A stretch of DNA of 64,000 nt from GMQP-bins7 sp963776565 (GCA_963776565.1 CAVZNF010000002.1:62001-126000); one strand, 5' to 3'; positions 28,033 to 37,365 are shown, counted from the stretch's first letter. Numbers and translations: made by a program. The notes: generated by a model from the sequence alone, not told the origin.

Positions 28033-28887
28033 TCAGGCGACGCGCGCGCTGACGACCACCTGCGGCTCCGCGGCGGCACCGCAGCTCGCCGGGACGCTGG
28101 GACCACGGTGATGCTCCGCGATAGCCGTGTGCTCGCGGCCGTCCAGGTCGCGGAACCGCACCCTGTCGCCGTCGACGTCGAGGAGCTGAAGGTCCGCCAG
28201 CCCGTCGAGTCCTTCCTCCTCGCGGATCGCTCTCTCGGCCGCCTGCACGGGCGCCGGATACGCGACACGACCGCGGTAGTGCACGAGTTCGATCCGCCCG
28301 GTCAGCGCTTTCGCGACGATCCTGGGAGCGCTCTCGGCGGGGACGCGACCGAGCTGGATGCCGGTGGGCAGCACGAGGACATTGGTCGCAAAGCGGTGCC
28401 CGCCCTGGTGCGACGAGATCCAGAGCTCGTCGTCGCCGAGGTGATCCGCGAGCCTCGAATAGACAGCGGTGCCACGCAACGCGCAGCAGGCGTCCCGCGT
28501 CCCATGCCCGCAGACGAGCACGAGCGGTGAGCTCGTGCTGTCCCCCGCCGTCTCGAGATCGACGTCCGCGAGCTCGTCCGGCGTCGACAGCTCGATACGC
28601 CGCACAGCGCCCGCCTGCTCGCCGGCGTGGACGACGAACGCAAGCTGAGCGCTGGCGCGAGCACGCCCCGGACGACGAACGAACAACAGGCGCGAGGCCG
28701 TGCTCCGCTCGAGCCACTCCTGCGCGGCTCGACGGGCACCCTCGGACAGACCGTCGCCCGCGGAGACGTCGCGCGGCCATGTTCCCGGAACCTCGATCAG
28801 GAGCCAGTGCTCCGCGTGGATCGCCGTCGCGCCGATCGGCTCGCCGGCGAGCTCCGACACGTCCGCACAGCGCATCGACGTGCTCAC
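28033..28887 (-). CDS. Sucrase/ferredoxin-like family protein
   Basis: A 284-residue protein of the sucrase/ferredoxin-like family, a thioredoxin-fold [2Fe-2S] group. Diagnostic motifs are LVLVCGHGTRDACCALRG, with the clustered cysteines, and SSHQGGHRFATNVLVLPTG, the HxGGHxFAxN signature. The name is historical and no sucrase activity is implied; cluster binding is expected from the cysteines and histidines. The GTG start at 28887 overlaps the stop of the carboxylase alpha gene (GTGA), so the two are translationally coupled. Confidence 0.88.
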   Translation of the reverse strand: MSTSMRCADVSELAGEPIGATAIHAEHWLLIEVPGTWPRDVSAGDGLSEGARRAAQEWLERSTASRLLFVRRPGRARASAQLAFVVHAGEQAGAVRRIELSTPDELADVDLETAGDSTSSPLVLVCGHGTRDACCALRGTAVYSRLADHLGDDELWISSHQGGHRFATNVLVLPTGIQLGRVPAESAPRIVAKALTGRIELVHYRGRVAYPAPVQAAERAIREEEGLDGLADLQLLDVDGDRVRFRDLDGREHTAIAEHHRGPSVPASCGAAAEPQVVVSARVA

Positions 28888-30666
28888 GCTGACGCGATCA
28901 CGCAGATGACCTGACCGTTCGAGACCGGCTCTCCCGCCGCGACGGCGAGCTCGGCGACGATGCCGTCGGAATGCGAGACGATCTCGTTCTCCATCTTCAT
29001 GGCCTCGACGACACAGATCAGGTCTCCGGTGGAGACCGCGTCGCCGTCGCTCACGGCGACCGAGAGCACCGTGCCCTGCATCGGGCTCGTGACGGCGCCC
29101 GTTGCCTCCGACACGAGTCCTCTGCTGCGCTCGCGGTGTCGTCTCGCCAGCTCCGCCCACGGTGGCTCTGCGGCGTGCAGCCGAACCTCGTGCCGACGGC
29201 CGTCGATCTCGACGGCGACGACGTGGTCGCGCGTCGGAGACGCCTGCCGGCCGTCCGTCCGCCGAGGTTCCTACGCTTGTTCTCTGATGAGACAACTGAT
29301 CGAGCTCCTGGGCGCGTTGAGCCAGCTCCTGCGACTCCACCACGCCCCTACACGTGCCGCCGTCGACGAAGCACGGGCTCTCGAGGAGCGCACGGTGGAA
29401 CCCGAGGAGCGTGGTCGGTCCCTCGATCACGAACTCCTCGAGCGCGCGCAGCATCCGCTTCCTCGCGTGCTCGCGGTCGACGTCGTGAACGATGAGCTTC
29501 GCGATCATCGGGTCGTAGAGCTCGGAGATCTCGTCTCCGGCCCGCACCCCGGAGTCCACGCGCACTCCGATGCCCGCAGGCTCGCGGTAGGCCGTGATCC
29601 GCCCGGGCGAAGGAAGAAACGCGCGCGAGACGTCTTCCGCGTTGATGCGGCACTCGAAGGCATGCCCGCGAAGCTCGACCTCCTTCTGCGTGACCGAAAG
29701 TGGCTCCCCTGCCGCGACCTGGATCTGCTCGCGAACGATGTCGATGCCCGTCACGACCTCGGTGACGGTGTGCTCGACCTGCACGCGCGTGTTCATCTCG
29801 AGGAAGTAGTACGAGCCGTCGGTGTCGAGGAGCCCTTCGATCGTCCCTGCGGAGCGGTAGCCGACGGCGCGAGCCGCATCGATCGCGATCCCGCCGATCC
29901 GTGCCCGAAGCTCGGCATCCACAGCCGGCGACGGAGTCTCCTCGACCAGCTTCTGGTGACGTCGCTGGATGGTGCAGTCGCGCTCGCCGAGATGGATCAC
30001 GTTGCCATGCGAGTCCGCGAGGATCTGAACCTCGACGTGCCGTGGGTCGTCGAGGTAGCGCTCGACATAGACGGCTGCGTCGGCGAAGTACGCCTCGCCC
30101 TCGCGACGCGCAGTCTCGAACGCCCGCTCGACCTCGTCTGCTGCGTGCGCGACGCGCAGGCCCTTTCCCCCACCTCCGGCCGACGCTTTGACAGCGATCG
30201 GGTAGCCGACCTCGGCAGCGGCCTCGAGGACGTCCTCGACGCTGGTCGCGGGTCGCGTCGTCCCGGGCACGACGGGCACGCCCGCAGCGCGCATGCGGTC
30301 ACGGGCCGCGATCTTCGAGCCCATCGCCTCGATCGCCTCCGGCGGCGGCCCGATCCACGTGAGTCCGGCCGCCTCGACGCGGCGAGCGAACTCGGCGTTC
30401 TCGGCAAGGAAGCCGTAGCCGGGATGAACCGAGTCGGCTCCCGCTCGAAGCGCGACTTCGACGATCGTGTCCGCGCGCAGATACGACTCCGACGCGGGCC
30501 CAGGCCCGAGCAGGTAGGCCTCGTCCGCGACAGCGACGTGCAGCCGGTCACGATCGGCCTCCGAGTACACCGCCACCGTCCCGATTCCGAGCTCGCGCGC
30601 CGTGCGAAAGACGCGTATCGCGATCTCGCCGCGATTGGCAACGAGAATCTTCGTGAGTGCCGGCAT
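28884..30666 (-). CDS. Acyl-CoA carboxylase alpha subunit: biotin carboxylase plus biotin carrier (frameshifted in this sequence)
   Basis: About 593 residues after repair. Residues 1-450 are biotin carboxylase: KILVANRGEIAIRVFRTA, VHPGYGFLAENAEFA, the ATP loop KASAGGGGKGLRVA, RDCTIQRRHQKLVEE and EMNTRVQVEHTVTE. The C-terminal ~75 residues are a biotinyl domain with the carrier lysine in EAMKMENEIV. Between them a linker in a second frame (DHVVAVEIDGRRHEVRL, EPPWAELARRHRER) matches actinobacterial acyl-CoA carboxylase alpha chains. One extra base near 29240-29265 separates the frames. It pairs with the beta subunit at 32280 and makes malonyl- or methylmalonyl-CoA. Read literally, the sequence would give a separate 76-residue biotin carrier at 28884-29114, which I think is an artefact. 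Confidence 0.9.
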
Positions 30667-30688
30667 CGGACGCGTATTCTCCCGAACG

Positions 30689-31228
30689 GTGAGCCTCCCG
30701 GACCAGCTGACGGTTGCGCGGATCGCCGCGGTTCCCGTCGTCGTGCTCCTGTACGCGTGGGACTTCCCCAACCATGCGTACTGGGCGACGGCGGTCTTCG
30801 TCGTCGCGATGGCGACCGATCAGATCGACGGCTGGCTCGCGCGCCGCCGCGGGATCAGCTCAGCGCTCGGGAAGCTCCTCGATCCTGTCGCGGACAAGGT
30901 GCTCGTCCTCGCCGCGCTCGTCATGCTCGTGGGTGAGGGCGTCGCGCCCGCCTGGATGATCGCGCTGATCGTCGTGCGCGAGATCCTCGTCTCGGGCCTT
31001 CGGTTGGCGGCCGTCGAGCGAGGGGTCGTCCTCGGCGCACGGGACCTCGGACGCGCCAAGACCTGGGCTCAGGCGGTCGCCGCAACCGTCGCCGGCCTTG
31101 CGGCCGCAGGAGCCTGGAGCAACGACGTGGCGTGGTGGGCGCTGTTCCTCGCGCTGATCGCGACCTGGGTCTCTGGCCTCGACTACGCCCGCGTCGCGCC
31201 ACGGGTGCTTCGCGGCGAGGGCGCGTAG
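30689..31228 (+). CDS. pgsA: CDP-diacylglycerol-glycerol-3-phosphate 3-phosphatidyltransferase
   Basis: A 179-residue integral membrane CDP-alcohol phosphotransferase, probably making phosphatidylglycerol phosphate. The family signature is complete: TDQIDGWLARRRGISSALGK then LLDPVADKVL, i.e. D-x2-D-G-x2-A-R-x8-G-x3-D-x3-D. It has the expected hydrophobic helices and PDQLTVARIAAVPVVVLL at the N-terminus. GTG at 30689 is the start. It is divergent from the carboxylase alpha gene with only 22 bp between starts. Its end overlaps a small minus-strand gene by 46 bp. Phosphatidylinositol-phosphate synthase is an alternative, less likely from the N-terminus. Confidence 0.9.
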   Translation: MSLPDQLTVARIAAVPVVVLLYAWDFPNHAYWATAVFVVAMATDQIDGWLARRRGISSALGKLLDPVADKVLVLAALVMLVGEGVAPAWMIALIVVREILVSGLRLAAVERGVVLGARDLGRAKTWAQAVAATVAGLAAAGAWSNDVAWWALFLALIATWVSGLDYARVAPRVLRGEGA

Positions 31229-31392
31229 CCCGCCTCGGGCTCGTCCCGCTCGACGCCCTCGCGAAGGGCCGCGTTGCGCCAGGAGTCGACGTACCGCGGC
31301 GAACGCACTGTCCGGATACCTGCCGCGCCGAGGGCGGTCTCGAGCGCTCGTCGCACTGAGTCATCTATCGGAGGTACGACAGTCAGCTTCAC
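31183..31392 (-). CDS. Small protein, possibly an acyl-CoA carboxylase epsilon-like subunit
   Basis: A 69-residue frame from GTG 31392: KLTVVPPIDDSVRRALETAL, then YVDSWRNAALREGVERDE and a Pro/Arg-rich tail. A short helix with a W-R-x-x-A-L box at the end is the general look of the tiny, poorly conserved epsilon subunits that bind acyl-CoA carboxylases in actinobacteria. It lies between the beta (32280-33845) and alpha (28884-30666) genes on the same strand, which supports the idea. The identification rests on size, position and weak resemblance, so it is tentative. Its 3' end overlaps pgsA. Confidence 0.5.
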   Translation of the reverse strand: MKLTVVPPIDDSVRRALETALGAAGIRTVRSPRYVDSWRNAALREGVERDEPEAGYAPSPRSTRGATRA

Positions 31393-31428
31393 AGGGAGAG
31401 CGTATTGACATGAATACCCTTCACGAAC

Positions 31429-32283
31429 GTGGACGACCGTCTCCGACCGCTCTGGGACTTCGACGATCTCGACGCCACGGAGCGGCGCTTCCGCGAGCAG
31501 CTCGAGCTCGAGGAGTCCGACGCCGGCCGCGCAGAGGTCATGACCCAGCTCGCGCGAGTCGCCGGGCTCCGAGGCGATTTCGAGGAGGGTGACCGACTCC
31601 TCGACGAGGCGATAACCCACGGCCGTGAGAGCGCCGTCGCGCAGGCGTACATCGATCTGGAGCGAGGACGCTTGCGCCGCTCGAGCGGCGACCCGGCCGC
31701 CGCGCTCCCCCTCTTCGAGTCCGCCTTCGCCGCGGCGCTACGGGCGGATCAGCACTTCGTCGCCGCCGACGCCGCGCACATGGCCGCGCTTGCCGCAGCC
31801 GATCGCGAGGGCTTCGTCGCCTGGACGCAGCGAGGGATCGACCTCGCGGAGGAGCGCGAAGGCGCCTCCTACTGGCTCGGGCCGCTGCTCAACAACCTTG
31901 GCTGGGAGTACTACGAAGCAGCCGACTACGCACTCGCCCTCGATGCCTTCGAGCGGGCGCTGCGTGCGCGGGAGCGCGACCCGGCGAACGCGTCGGCCAT
32001 CGAGATCGCGCGGTATGCGGTCGGCAAGACGCTCCGAGCGCTCGGCCGAGCGCAGGAAGCGATTCCACTCCTCGAGCAGGCCGTCGCCTGGGCCGAGCGC
32101 GAAGGAAAGCCCGACGGCTGGTTCCACGAGGAGCTCGCCGAGGAGTACGCAGCGGTCGGGCGGCCCGAGCATGCCCGCGAGCACGCGCGACGTGCGATCT
32201 CGCTCCTCGAGGTCGAAGACCCGTCGTTCGCCGAAGACGAGCGCGCGCAAGACTCGACCTCACGTCGCTGCGCGGAGGTCTAG
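31429..32283 (+). CDS. TPR-repeat protein
   Basis: A 284-residue helical protein made of tetratricopeptide-like repeats. Examples are AEVMTQLARVAGLRGDFEEG, RRSSGDPAAALPLFESAF, GWEYYEAADYALALDAFERA, KTLRALGRAQEAIPLLEQAV and EYAAVGRPEHAREHARRAI, each with the W/Y-G-Y-A-F-like spacing. It is presumably a protein-interaction scaffold; no enzymatic domain is present. GTG 31429 is the start. Its stop shares the four bases CTAG (32280-32283) with the convergent carboxyltransferase gene. Confidence 0.85.
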   Translation: MDDRLRPLWDFDDLDATERRFREQLELEESDAGRAEVMTQLARVAGLRGDFEEGDRLLDEAITHGRESAVAQAYIDLERGRLRRSSGDPAAALPLFESAFAAALRADQHFVAADAAHMAALAAADREGFVAWTQRGIDLAEEREGASYWLGPLLNNLGWEYYEAADYALALDAFERALRARERDPANASAIEIARYAVGKTLRALGRAQEAIPLLEQAVAWAEREGKPDGWFHEELAEEYAAVGRPEHAREHARRAISLLEVEDPSFAEDERAQDSTSRRCAEV

Positions 32284-33845
32284 AGCGGGATGTTCCCGTG
32301 CTTGCGCTTCGGCGCCGGCTCGCGCTTCGAGAGCGCCGTCTCGAGCGCCGAGACCAACACGGGCCTCGTTCGTCGCGGCTCGATGACGTCGTCGACATAC
32401 CCGCGCTCGGCAGCCGTATACGGGTTCGCGAACCGCTCCTTGTAGTCCGCGATCAGCTCGTCGCGCCGCGCGTCGGGGTCGTCCGCTTCCGCGAGCTCTG
32501 TTCGGAAGACGATGTTCACCGCGCCTTCAGGCCCCATCACGGCCACCTCCGCGGTCGGCCACGCGACGTTGAAGTCCGCGCGGATGTGCTTGGAGGACAT
32601 GACGTCGTACGCACCGCCGTAGGCCTTGCGGGTGATCACCGTCAGCTTCGGCACAGTCGCCTCCGCATAGGCGTAGAGCAGCTTCGCACCGTGTCGAATG
32701 ATCCCGCCCCACTCCTGCGCCGTCCCGGGCAAGAACCCCGGCACGTCGACGAACGTCACGAGCGGGATGTTGAAGGCGTCGCACGTCCGGACGAAGCGCG
32801 CCGCTTTCACCGATGCGTCGATGTCGAGCACGCCCGCGAGCGCTCCGGGCTGGTTGCCGACGACACCCACCGCGTGCCCGCCGAGCCGCGCGAAGCCGCA
32901 CACGATGTTCTCGGCCCAGTGCGCGTGCACCTCGAGGAAGTCGCCGTCGTCGACGACCCGCTCGATCACGCCCTTGATGTCGTACGGCTTGTTGGGGCTG
33001 TCGGGGACGAGGGTGTCGAGCGACGGATCCTCGCGCTCGACCGGATCGGAGGGCGGCGCGTACGGCGGCGAGTCGAGGTTGTTCTGTGGCAGGAAGGAGA
33101 GGAGGTAACGCGCCTCCTCGAGGCACGCATCCTCGTCGCGGGTCGTGAAGTGCGCCACGCCCGAGCGGGTCGCGTGGGTGGCGGCACCGCCCAGCTCCTC
33201 GAACGTCACGTCCTCCCCGGTGACCGTCTTCACGACGTCGGGGCCGGTGATGAACATGTACGACGTCTCCTCGACCATGAGCACGAAGTCGGTGATCGCA
33301 GGCGAATAGACGGCGCCGCCGGCGCACGGCCCCATCACGAGCGAGATCTGCGGCACGACGCCGGATGCCTGCACGTTCCGCCAGAAGATCTCCGCGTAGC
33401 CGGCGAGCGACACGACGCCTTCCTGGATGCGCGCGCCGCCCGAGTCGTTGATCCCGATCACCGGACACCCGTACTTCACGGCCATGTCCATGACCTTGCA
33501 GACCTTCTCCGCGAAGACCTCGGAGAGCGACCCGCCGAAGACGGTGAAGTCCTGCGAGAACACGAACACCTTGCGACCGAAGACCGTCCCGTACCCGGTG
33601 ACGACGGCGTCACCCCACGGACGGTTGTCGCGCATCTCGAACTCGACCTCGCGATGCCTGACGAAGCGGTCGAGCTCGACGAACGAGCCGGGGTCGAGGA
33701 GCTTCTCGAGCCGCTCACGCGCGAGGAGCTTGCCGCGCTCGCGCTGGCGAGCAACGTGGCGCTCGCTCGCGGGGTGCGACGCTTCCTCGCTCAGCTCCTG
33801 GAGCCAGCGGAGCTTCGCCTCGGTCGTGTCGTGGATCTCCGCCAC
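32280..33845 (-). CDS. Acyl-CoA carboxylase beta subunit (carboxyltransferase)
   Basis: A 521-residue carboxyltransferase of the PccB/AccD type that moves the carboxyl group from biotin to acetyl- or propionyl-CoA. Motifs: ERLEKLLDPGSFVELDRFV, FGGSLSEVFAEKVCKVMDMA, NDSGGARIQEGVVSLAGYAEIF, GPCAGGAVYSPAITDF, FVDVPGFLPGTAQEWGGI and the oxyanion region TVITRKAYGGAYDVMSSK. Length and motifs fit propionyl-CoA carboxylase beta. The residue that sets acyl chain preference cannot be judged here. It faces the PLP enzyme gene at 33896 divergently (50 bp). Confidence 0.95.
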   Translation of the reverse strand: MAEIHDTTEAKLRWLQELSEEASHPASERHVARQRERGKLLARERLEKLLDPGSFVELDRFVRHREVEFEMRDNRPWGDAVVTGYGTVFGRKVFVFSQDFTVFGGSLSEVFAEKVCKVMDMAVKYGCPVIGINDSGGARIQEGVVSLAGYAEIFWRNVQASGVVPQISLVMGPCAGGAVYSPAITDFVLMVEETSYMFITGPDVVKTVTGEDVTFEELGGAATHATRSGVAHFTTRDEDACLEEARYLLSFLPQNNLDSPPYAPPSDPVEREDPSLDTLVPDSPNKPYDIKGVIERVVDDGDFLEVHAHWAENIVCGFARLGGHAVGVVGNQPGALAGVLDIDASVKAARFVRTCDAFNIPLVTFVDVPGFLPGTAQEWGGIIRHGAKLLYAYAEATVPKLTVITRKAYGGAYDVMSSKHIRADFNVAWPTAEVAVMGPEGAVNIVFRTELAEADDPDARRDELIADYKERFANPYTAAERGYVDDVIEPRRTRPVLVSALETALSKREPAPKRKHGNIPL

Positions 33846-33895
33846 CTGCGCGGAGCCTAACGCTGCTCCCGGAGCCCGGTGATAGCTTCGCCGCC

Positions 33896-34867
33896 GTGGG
33901 TTCCACGCCGATCGACCGCTCGGCCACGTGGCCGTACGAGGATGGCGAGCCGGGGCCGTTCACCTACTCGCGCTTCTCGAGCCCGACGCTCGCCGAGGCC
34001 GAACGACAGCTCGGCCTGCTGGACGGCGGCGACGCGCTCCTGTTCGCCTCCGGCACGGCAGCGTGCACGTCGGTGGTGCTCGCCCTGCTCTCGCCTGGAC
34101 AGACCGTCGCGCTCGCCGAAGGCTGCCTACTACGGCACCGGCGTGATGCTCGACGAGCTCGCACGCTGGGGCATCGGCAAGGTCGAGTTCGACCAGACCG
34201 GCGCGCCGCCCGAGGGCGTCGATCTCGTCTGGATCGAGGCGCCGTCGAACCCGTTCCTGACGATGCCCGACTTCGAGGCCGCCGTCGCCCATCCAGCTCG
34301 CGTCGTCTGCGACTCGACCGCCGCCGACGCCGCTCCACGTGCGTCCGCTCGAGCTCGGCTGCGACATCGCCATCCACTCGGCGACGAAGTACCTCACGGG
34401 CCATGACGACGCGCTCGTCGGCGTGGCGGTGTGCAAGCGACCCGAGGACGCCGCTCGATTGCTCGAGTTCCGCTCGCGCACCGGCCCCGTTCCGGCCGCC
34501 GACACTGCATGGCTCGTCCTCCGAGGCCTGCAGACGCTCGAGGTGAGGAGTGGCGCGCCAGACGGAGACGGCGCAACTGATCGCCGATCGGCTCCGCAGC
34601 CATCCCGCGGTTCAGACCGTTCGCTATCCGGGATTCGGAGGGCTCATGTCGTTCGATGTCGCCGACGCGGGGAGCGCGCGACGTGTCGAGACCTCGACGA
34701 CGCTGATCGCGAACACGACGAGTCTCGGCGGCGTCACGTCCAGGATCGAGGCACGAGAACGTTGGGAGGGCGCGCGCGTTCCACCGGGCCTGCTGCGTGT
34801 CTCGATCGGGCTCGAGGACGCCGAGGAGCTCTGGAACGATCTCGAGCAGGCGCTCGCGCACGCGTGA
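33896..34867 (+). CDS. Trans-sulfuration family PLP enzyme (three frameshifts in this sequence)
   Basis: Cystathionine gamma-synthase/beta-lyase family, about 323 residues when repaired. Pieces in three frames give a continuous family protein: TYSRFSSPTLAEAERQL, LFASGTAACTSVVLALL, YYGTGVMLDELARWG, DLVWIEAPSNPFLTMPDF, the PLP lysine in IAIHSATKYLTGHDDALVG, RTGPVPAADTAWLVLRGLQT and a C-terminal LIANTTSLGGVTSRIE. Each break is mended by removing one base: near 34122 (LAEGAYYGTG), 34324 (STAATPLHVRPLELG) and 34545 (TLEVRVARQTET). Lyase versus synthase cannot be settled. The gene is shorter than most MetB (~380) because the central domain is compact. A RraB-like gene starts two bases after its stop. 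Confidence 0.82.
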
Positions 34868-34868
34868 G

Positions 34869-35231
34869 ATGAGCTTTCTCGACCGCATTCGCTACCACCG
34901 CCCGCCGAAGTCGCCCGAGGAGGCCGACCGGCTCGCGCTCCGGCAGCTCGCGATGCGCGGCGCGGACCTCTCCAAGCCGCGACACGTCATCCACTTCCTG
35001 CTCTTCGAGGACGAAGCGAACGCTCGCACGGCGGAGGAGGAGATCGGCGAAGGCTCGTGGTCGACGCGCATCGAGCCCCCGACGGAGACGCTCGCCGAAT
35101 GGTCGGTGCGGGTCGACGGCGAGCGGATCGTCGGAGCCGAGACGATCGCCGCCTTTCGCGCTCAGTTCGAGGAGATCGCGGAACGCCACGGCGGCGAATA
35201 CGACGGCTGGGAGGCGTCGGCGAAGCCGTAG
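34869..35231 (+). CDS. RraB-like (regulator of RNase E B family) protein
   Basis: A 120-residue protein with a ferredoxin-like RraB domain: RHVIHFLLFEDEANARTAEEE, a GSWSTRIEPP strand, then the helix AETIAAFRAQFEEIAERHGG and the conserved end EYDGWEASAKP. In E. coli RraB binds RNase E. In actinobacteria the domain occurs in small proteins of unknown partner. ATG 34869 follows the stop of the trans-sulfuration gene by one base, so the two are co-transcribed. Confidence 0.75.
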   Translation: MSFLDRIRYHRPPKSPEEADRLALRQLAMRGADLSKPRHVIHFLLFEDEANARTAEEEIGEGSWSTRIEPPTETLAEWSVRVDGERIVGAETIAAFRAQFEEIAERHGGEYDGWEASAKP

Positions 35232-35283
35232 CGCGGGCCTGCTGTAAGGCGGGCGAAAGAACTGTCGCAGGTACCCTCAGGAC

Positions 35284-35943
35284 ATGCTCTTCGCTCGAAA
35301 GTCGACGGCGATGCCGACGGCGGAGGATGCGCTCCCGGGTCGCGACGAGCCGATCGTACGCTCCCGGTCGCCACCTCGTCCTCGGAACGCCGATCGGGCC
35401 GCCGTTCCCGGAAGGCACCGAGCAGGCGATCTTCGGCATGGGCTGCTTCTGGGGCGCCGAGCGCATGTTCTGGCGCGCGCCCGGCATCTACACGACCGCG
35501 GTCGGCTACTCGGGCGGGTTCACGCCGAACCCGACCTACCAGGAGGTCTGCACCGGGCGCACCGGGCACAACGAGGTCGTTCTCGCGGTCTTCGACACGT
35601 CGAAGACGAGCTACGACGGCGATGCTCCGCATCTTCTGGGAGGGCCACGACCCGACCCAGGGCATGCGCCAGGGCAACGACGTCGGCACGCAGTACCGCT
35701 CGGGCATCTACTGGACGTCCGAGGCGCCAGCGCGACATGGCGCTCGCCTCGCGCGACATGTTCCAGGAGGAGCTGTCGCGTGCCGGCTACGGCACGATCA
35801 CGACGGAGATCGTCGAGGCCGGCCCGTTCTACTACGCCGAGGACTACCACCAGCAGTACCTCGAGGCGAACCCGAACGGTTATTGCGGCCTGGGCGGGAC
35901 GGGCGTGAGTTGTCCTGCGCCAGTGACAGCGGCGAGCGAGTAA
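35284..35943 (+). CDS. msrA: Peptide-methionine (S)-S-oxide reductase (three frameshifts in this sequence)
   Basis: Repairs oxidised methionine, ~219 residues when repaired. The active site is GMGCFWGAERMFWRAPGIY with the nucleophilic cysteine, followed by YSGGFTPNPTYQEVCTGRTGH, EGHDPTQGMRQGNDVGTQYR and the C-terminal YHQQYLEANPNGYCGLGGTG with the resolving cysteine. Three single-base insertions split it: near 35361 (repair gives PIVAPGRHLVLGTP), 35614 (SYDAMLRIFWEGHDPTQ) and 35727 (TSEAQRDMALASRDMF). All catalytic elements are intact, so it is probably a working gene misread in the sequence. The N-terminal MLFARKSTAMPTAEDALPG is typical. Confidence 0.93.
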   Translation: MLFARKSTAMPTAEDALPGRDEPIVRSRSPPRPRNADRAAVPGRHRAGDLRHGLLLGRRAHVLARARHLHDRGRLLGRVHAEPDLPGGLHRAHRAQRGRSRGLRHVEDELRRRCSASSGRATTRPRACARATTSARSTARASTGRPRRQRDMALASRDMFQEELSRAGYGTITTEIVEAGPFYYAEDYHQQYLEANPNGYCGLGGTGVSCPAPVTAASE

Positions 35944-36134
35944 CCACCGGGCTCCAGCGGGCAGGGTGCCGAGCCGGGCATCCTCCGCGACCTGCGGGTC
36001 GAGCATGTAGCTCGCCCGACGATCAGCTCGGCGTCGACGCGGCGAGGTGCCTCGTGCGTCAACCCCGTGGAGCGTGAACCGTCTAAGACCCTCCGACGGC
36101 CACGGGATCGGGGAACAGGCGTCAGCAAAGAGCA

Positions 36135-36170
36135 CCGCCTGGGTGGCCCGTCGTGGGGCCACCCAGGCGG
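36135..36170. terminator. Strong bidirectional hairpin terminator
   Basis: A perfect 14-bp inverted repeat (arms 36135-36148 and 36157-36170, 8-nt loop) between the convergent msrA (ends 35943) and secreted Ig-like gene (ends 36180). It begins 10 bp past the minus-strand stop. There is no U-tract, as is common in high-G+C actinobacteria. The 190 bp between msrA and the hairpin hold no gene that I can support. Confidence 0.85.
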
Positions 36171-36179
36171 CACGCGGGT

Positions 36180-37289
36180 CTACGGGCTCTTCGTGGGCAC
36201 TTGGACGAGCCGAGTGCCGTAGACGCCGCCGAGGCTCGGATCCCCGTTGCGATACGCCTTCACGAAGAACTGCACGTTGTAGCCGTTCCTCAGCGGGAAG
36301 TCGCTCTCTGGCTGGAGCTTGTACGTGATCCACCCGTCGACCGCCGTCAGCCCGTTGTCGCCGCTGCTCGTGAGGAGCGGCGTCGACCGGATGAACACCG
36401 TCGCGTTGCGGACAACGTACCCCTTGCCCGTCTCCGTCACGCGAATGCTCACGTAGAGCGGCGTCGTACGTGACCTCACCGGGTTCGGGTCGAAGAGCAC
36501 CGAATCCACGACGAGTCGCTGCTCCCTGGCTACGTCCTTGGCGTCGATCGACTTCCCGCCGCCAGGGAGATCGATAATGCCGCCCGACCCCGTGTCCGGA
36601 ACGACGTCGGTGGGCGTCGAGAACGCGTCCCCCGAGCCCCGACTGTTCTTCGCGACGATCTGGACGCGTAGCCGTCGCTTCACGTCCTCTTGTACGACCT
36701 TGTACGTCTTGGCCGTCTTGCCCGTGGCCTTGCAGGCGTTGCCGTCGCCGTCACAGCGAAGCCACTTGTACGAGAACGTGATCGGCTGGTCGCCGACCCA
36801 GGATCCGGTCGCGGCCGTGAGTGTGGATCCGACGAGGGCGCTTCCGGAGATCGTGGGCGGCGCCGAGTTCGCGGGTTTTCCGCCTTCCGTCGTGACCACG
36901 GAGGTGGCGGCCGACGTCGACTGTCCCGAACCTTGCCTGTTGTTGGCCTTCACCCGAAAGCGCAGGCGGAAGCCGAGGTCCGATGACGCCGTGGTGTACG
37001 AGGTCGTCGTCCCGCCGCTGATGTTCGAGCAGCTCGACGTCGACGAATCGTCGCCAGCGGCAGCCTGGCACCGCAGCCACTGGAACTTGTACGTGATTGG
37101 CTGAACGCCCGACCATGTTCCAGGGCTTCCGGTGAGCGTACGGCCGACGATCGCAGCGCCCGAGATGACGGGCGGCGCGATCTCACTGGGCCCCGCCTGC
37201 GGACTCGCCGCTCCGGTCGCGACCACGACGAGCGCGACGATGCTTGCCGCGACGATGAGCGCGCGGCGCGCGCCAAGTGTTGGCTTCAT
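36180..37289 (-). CDS. Secreted protein with two Ig-like repeats
   Basis: A 369-residue exported protein. The signal peptide is ALIVAASIVALVVVATGAAS. Two ~95-residue modules follow, starting PPVISGAAIVGRTLTGSPG and PPTISGSALVGSTLTAATG, each with G-W-x-G-x-x-P-I-T-x-x-x-x-W-L-R-C and a later N-x-x-G-S-G motif. These are the Ig-like repeats widespread in secreted actinobacterial proteins. The last ~130 residues form a further beta domain with YVSIRVTETGKGYVVRNATV. A strong ribosome site (GAGGAGGAG) lies 4 bases before the ATG. Role unknown, probably cell surface. It is flanked by a terminator on each side, so it is monocistronic. Confidence 0.85.
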   Translation of the reverse strand: MKPTLGARRALIVAASIVALVVVATGAASPQAGPSEIAPPVISGAAIVGRTLTGSPGTWSGVQPITYKFQWLRCQAAAGDDSSTSSCSNISGGTTTSYTTASSDLGFRLRFRVKANNRQGSGQSTSAATSVVTTEGGKPANSAPPTISGSALVGSTLTAATGSWVGDQPITFSYKWLRCDGDGNACKATGKTAKTYKVVQEDVKRRLRVQIVAKNSRGSGDAFSTPTDVVPDTGSGGIIDLPGGGKSIDAKDVAREQRLVVDSVLFDPNPVRSRTTPLYVSIRVTETGKGYVVRNATVFIRSTPLLTSSGDNGLTAVDGWITYKLQPESDFPLRNGYNVQFFVKAYRNGDPSLGGVYGTRLVQVPTKSP

Positions 37290-37365
37290 GGTCTCCTCCT
37301 CGAGTTGATGACGGCACGCGGAGTCTTACAACTGAGCCGTCGGGCCGGGCTAGCGGCACAAATAA

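Noticed and set aside
28884..29114. Separate 76-residue biotin carrier protein
   Set aside because: The linker that joins it to biotin carboxylase is present in the same frame upstream; a one-base insertion alone separates them.
31183..31620. 145-residue minus-strand frame starting inside the TPR gene
   Set aside because: Its first ~75 residues are antisense to the TPR gene; only the part from GTG 31392 looks protein-like.
33896..35943. True pseudogenes: trans-sulfuration enzyme and msrA
   Set aside because: Six breaks in 2 kb suggest decay, but every segment keeps its catalytic motif and each break is a single inserted base. Sequence error fits better.
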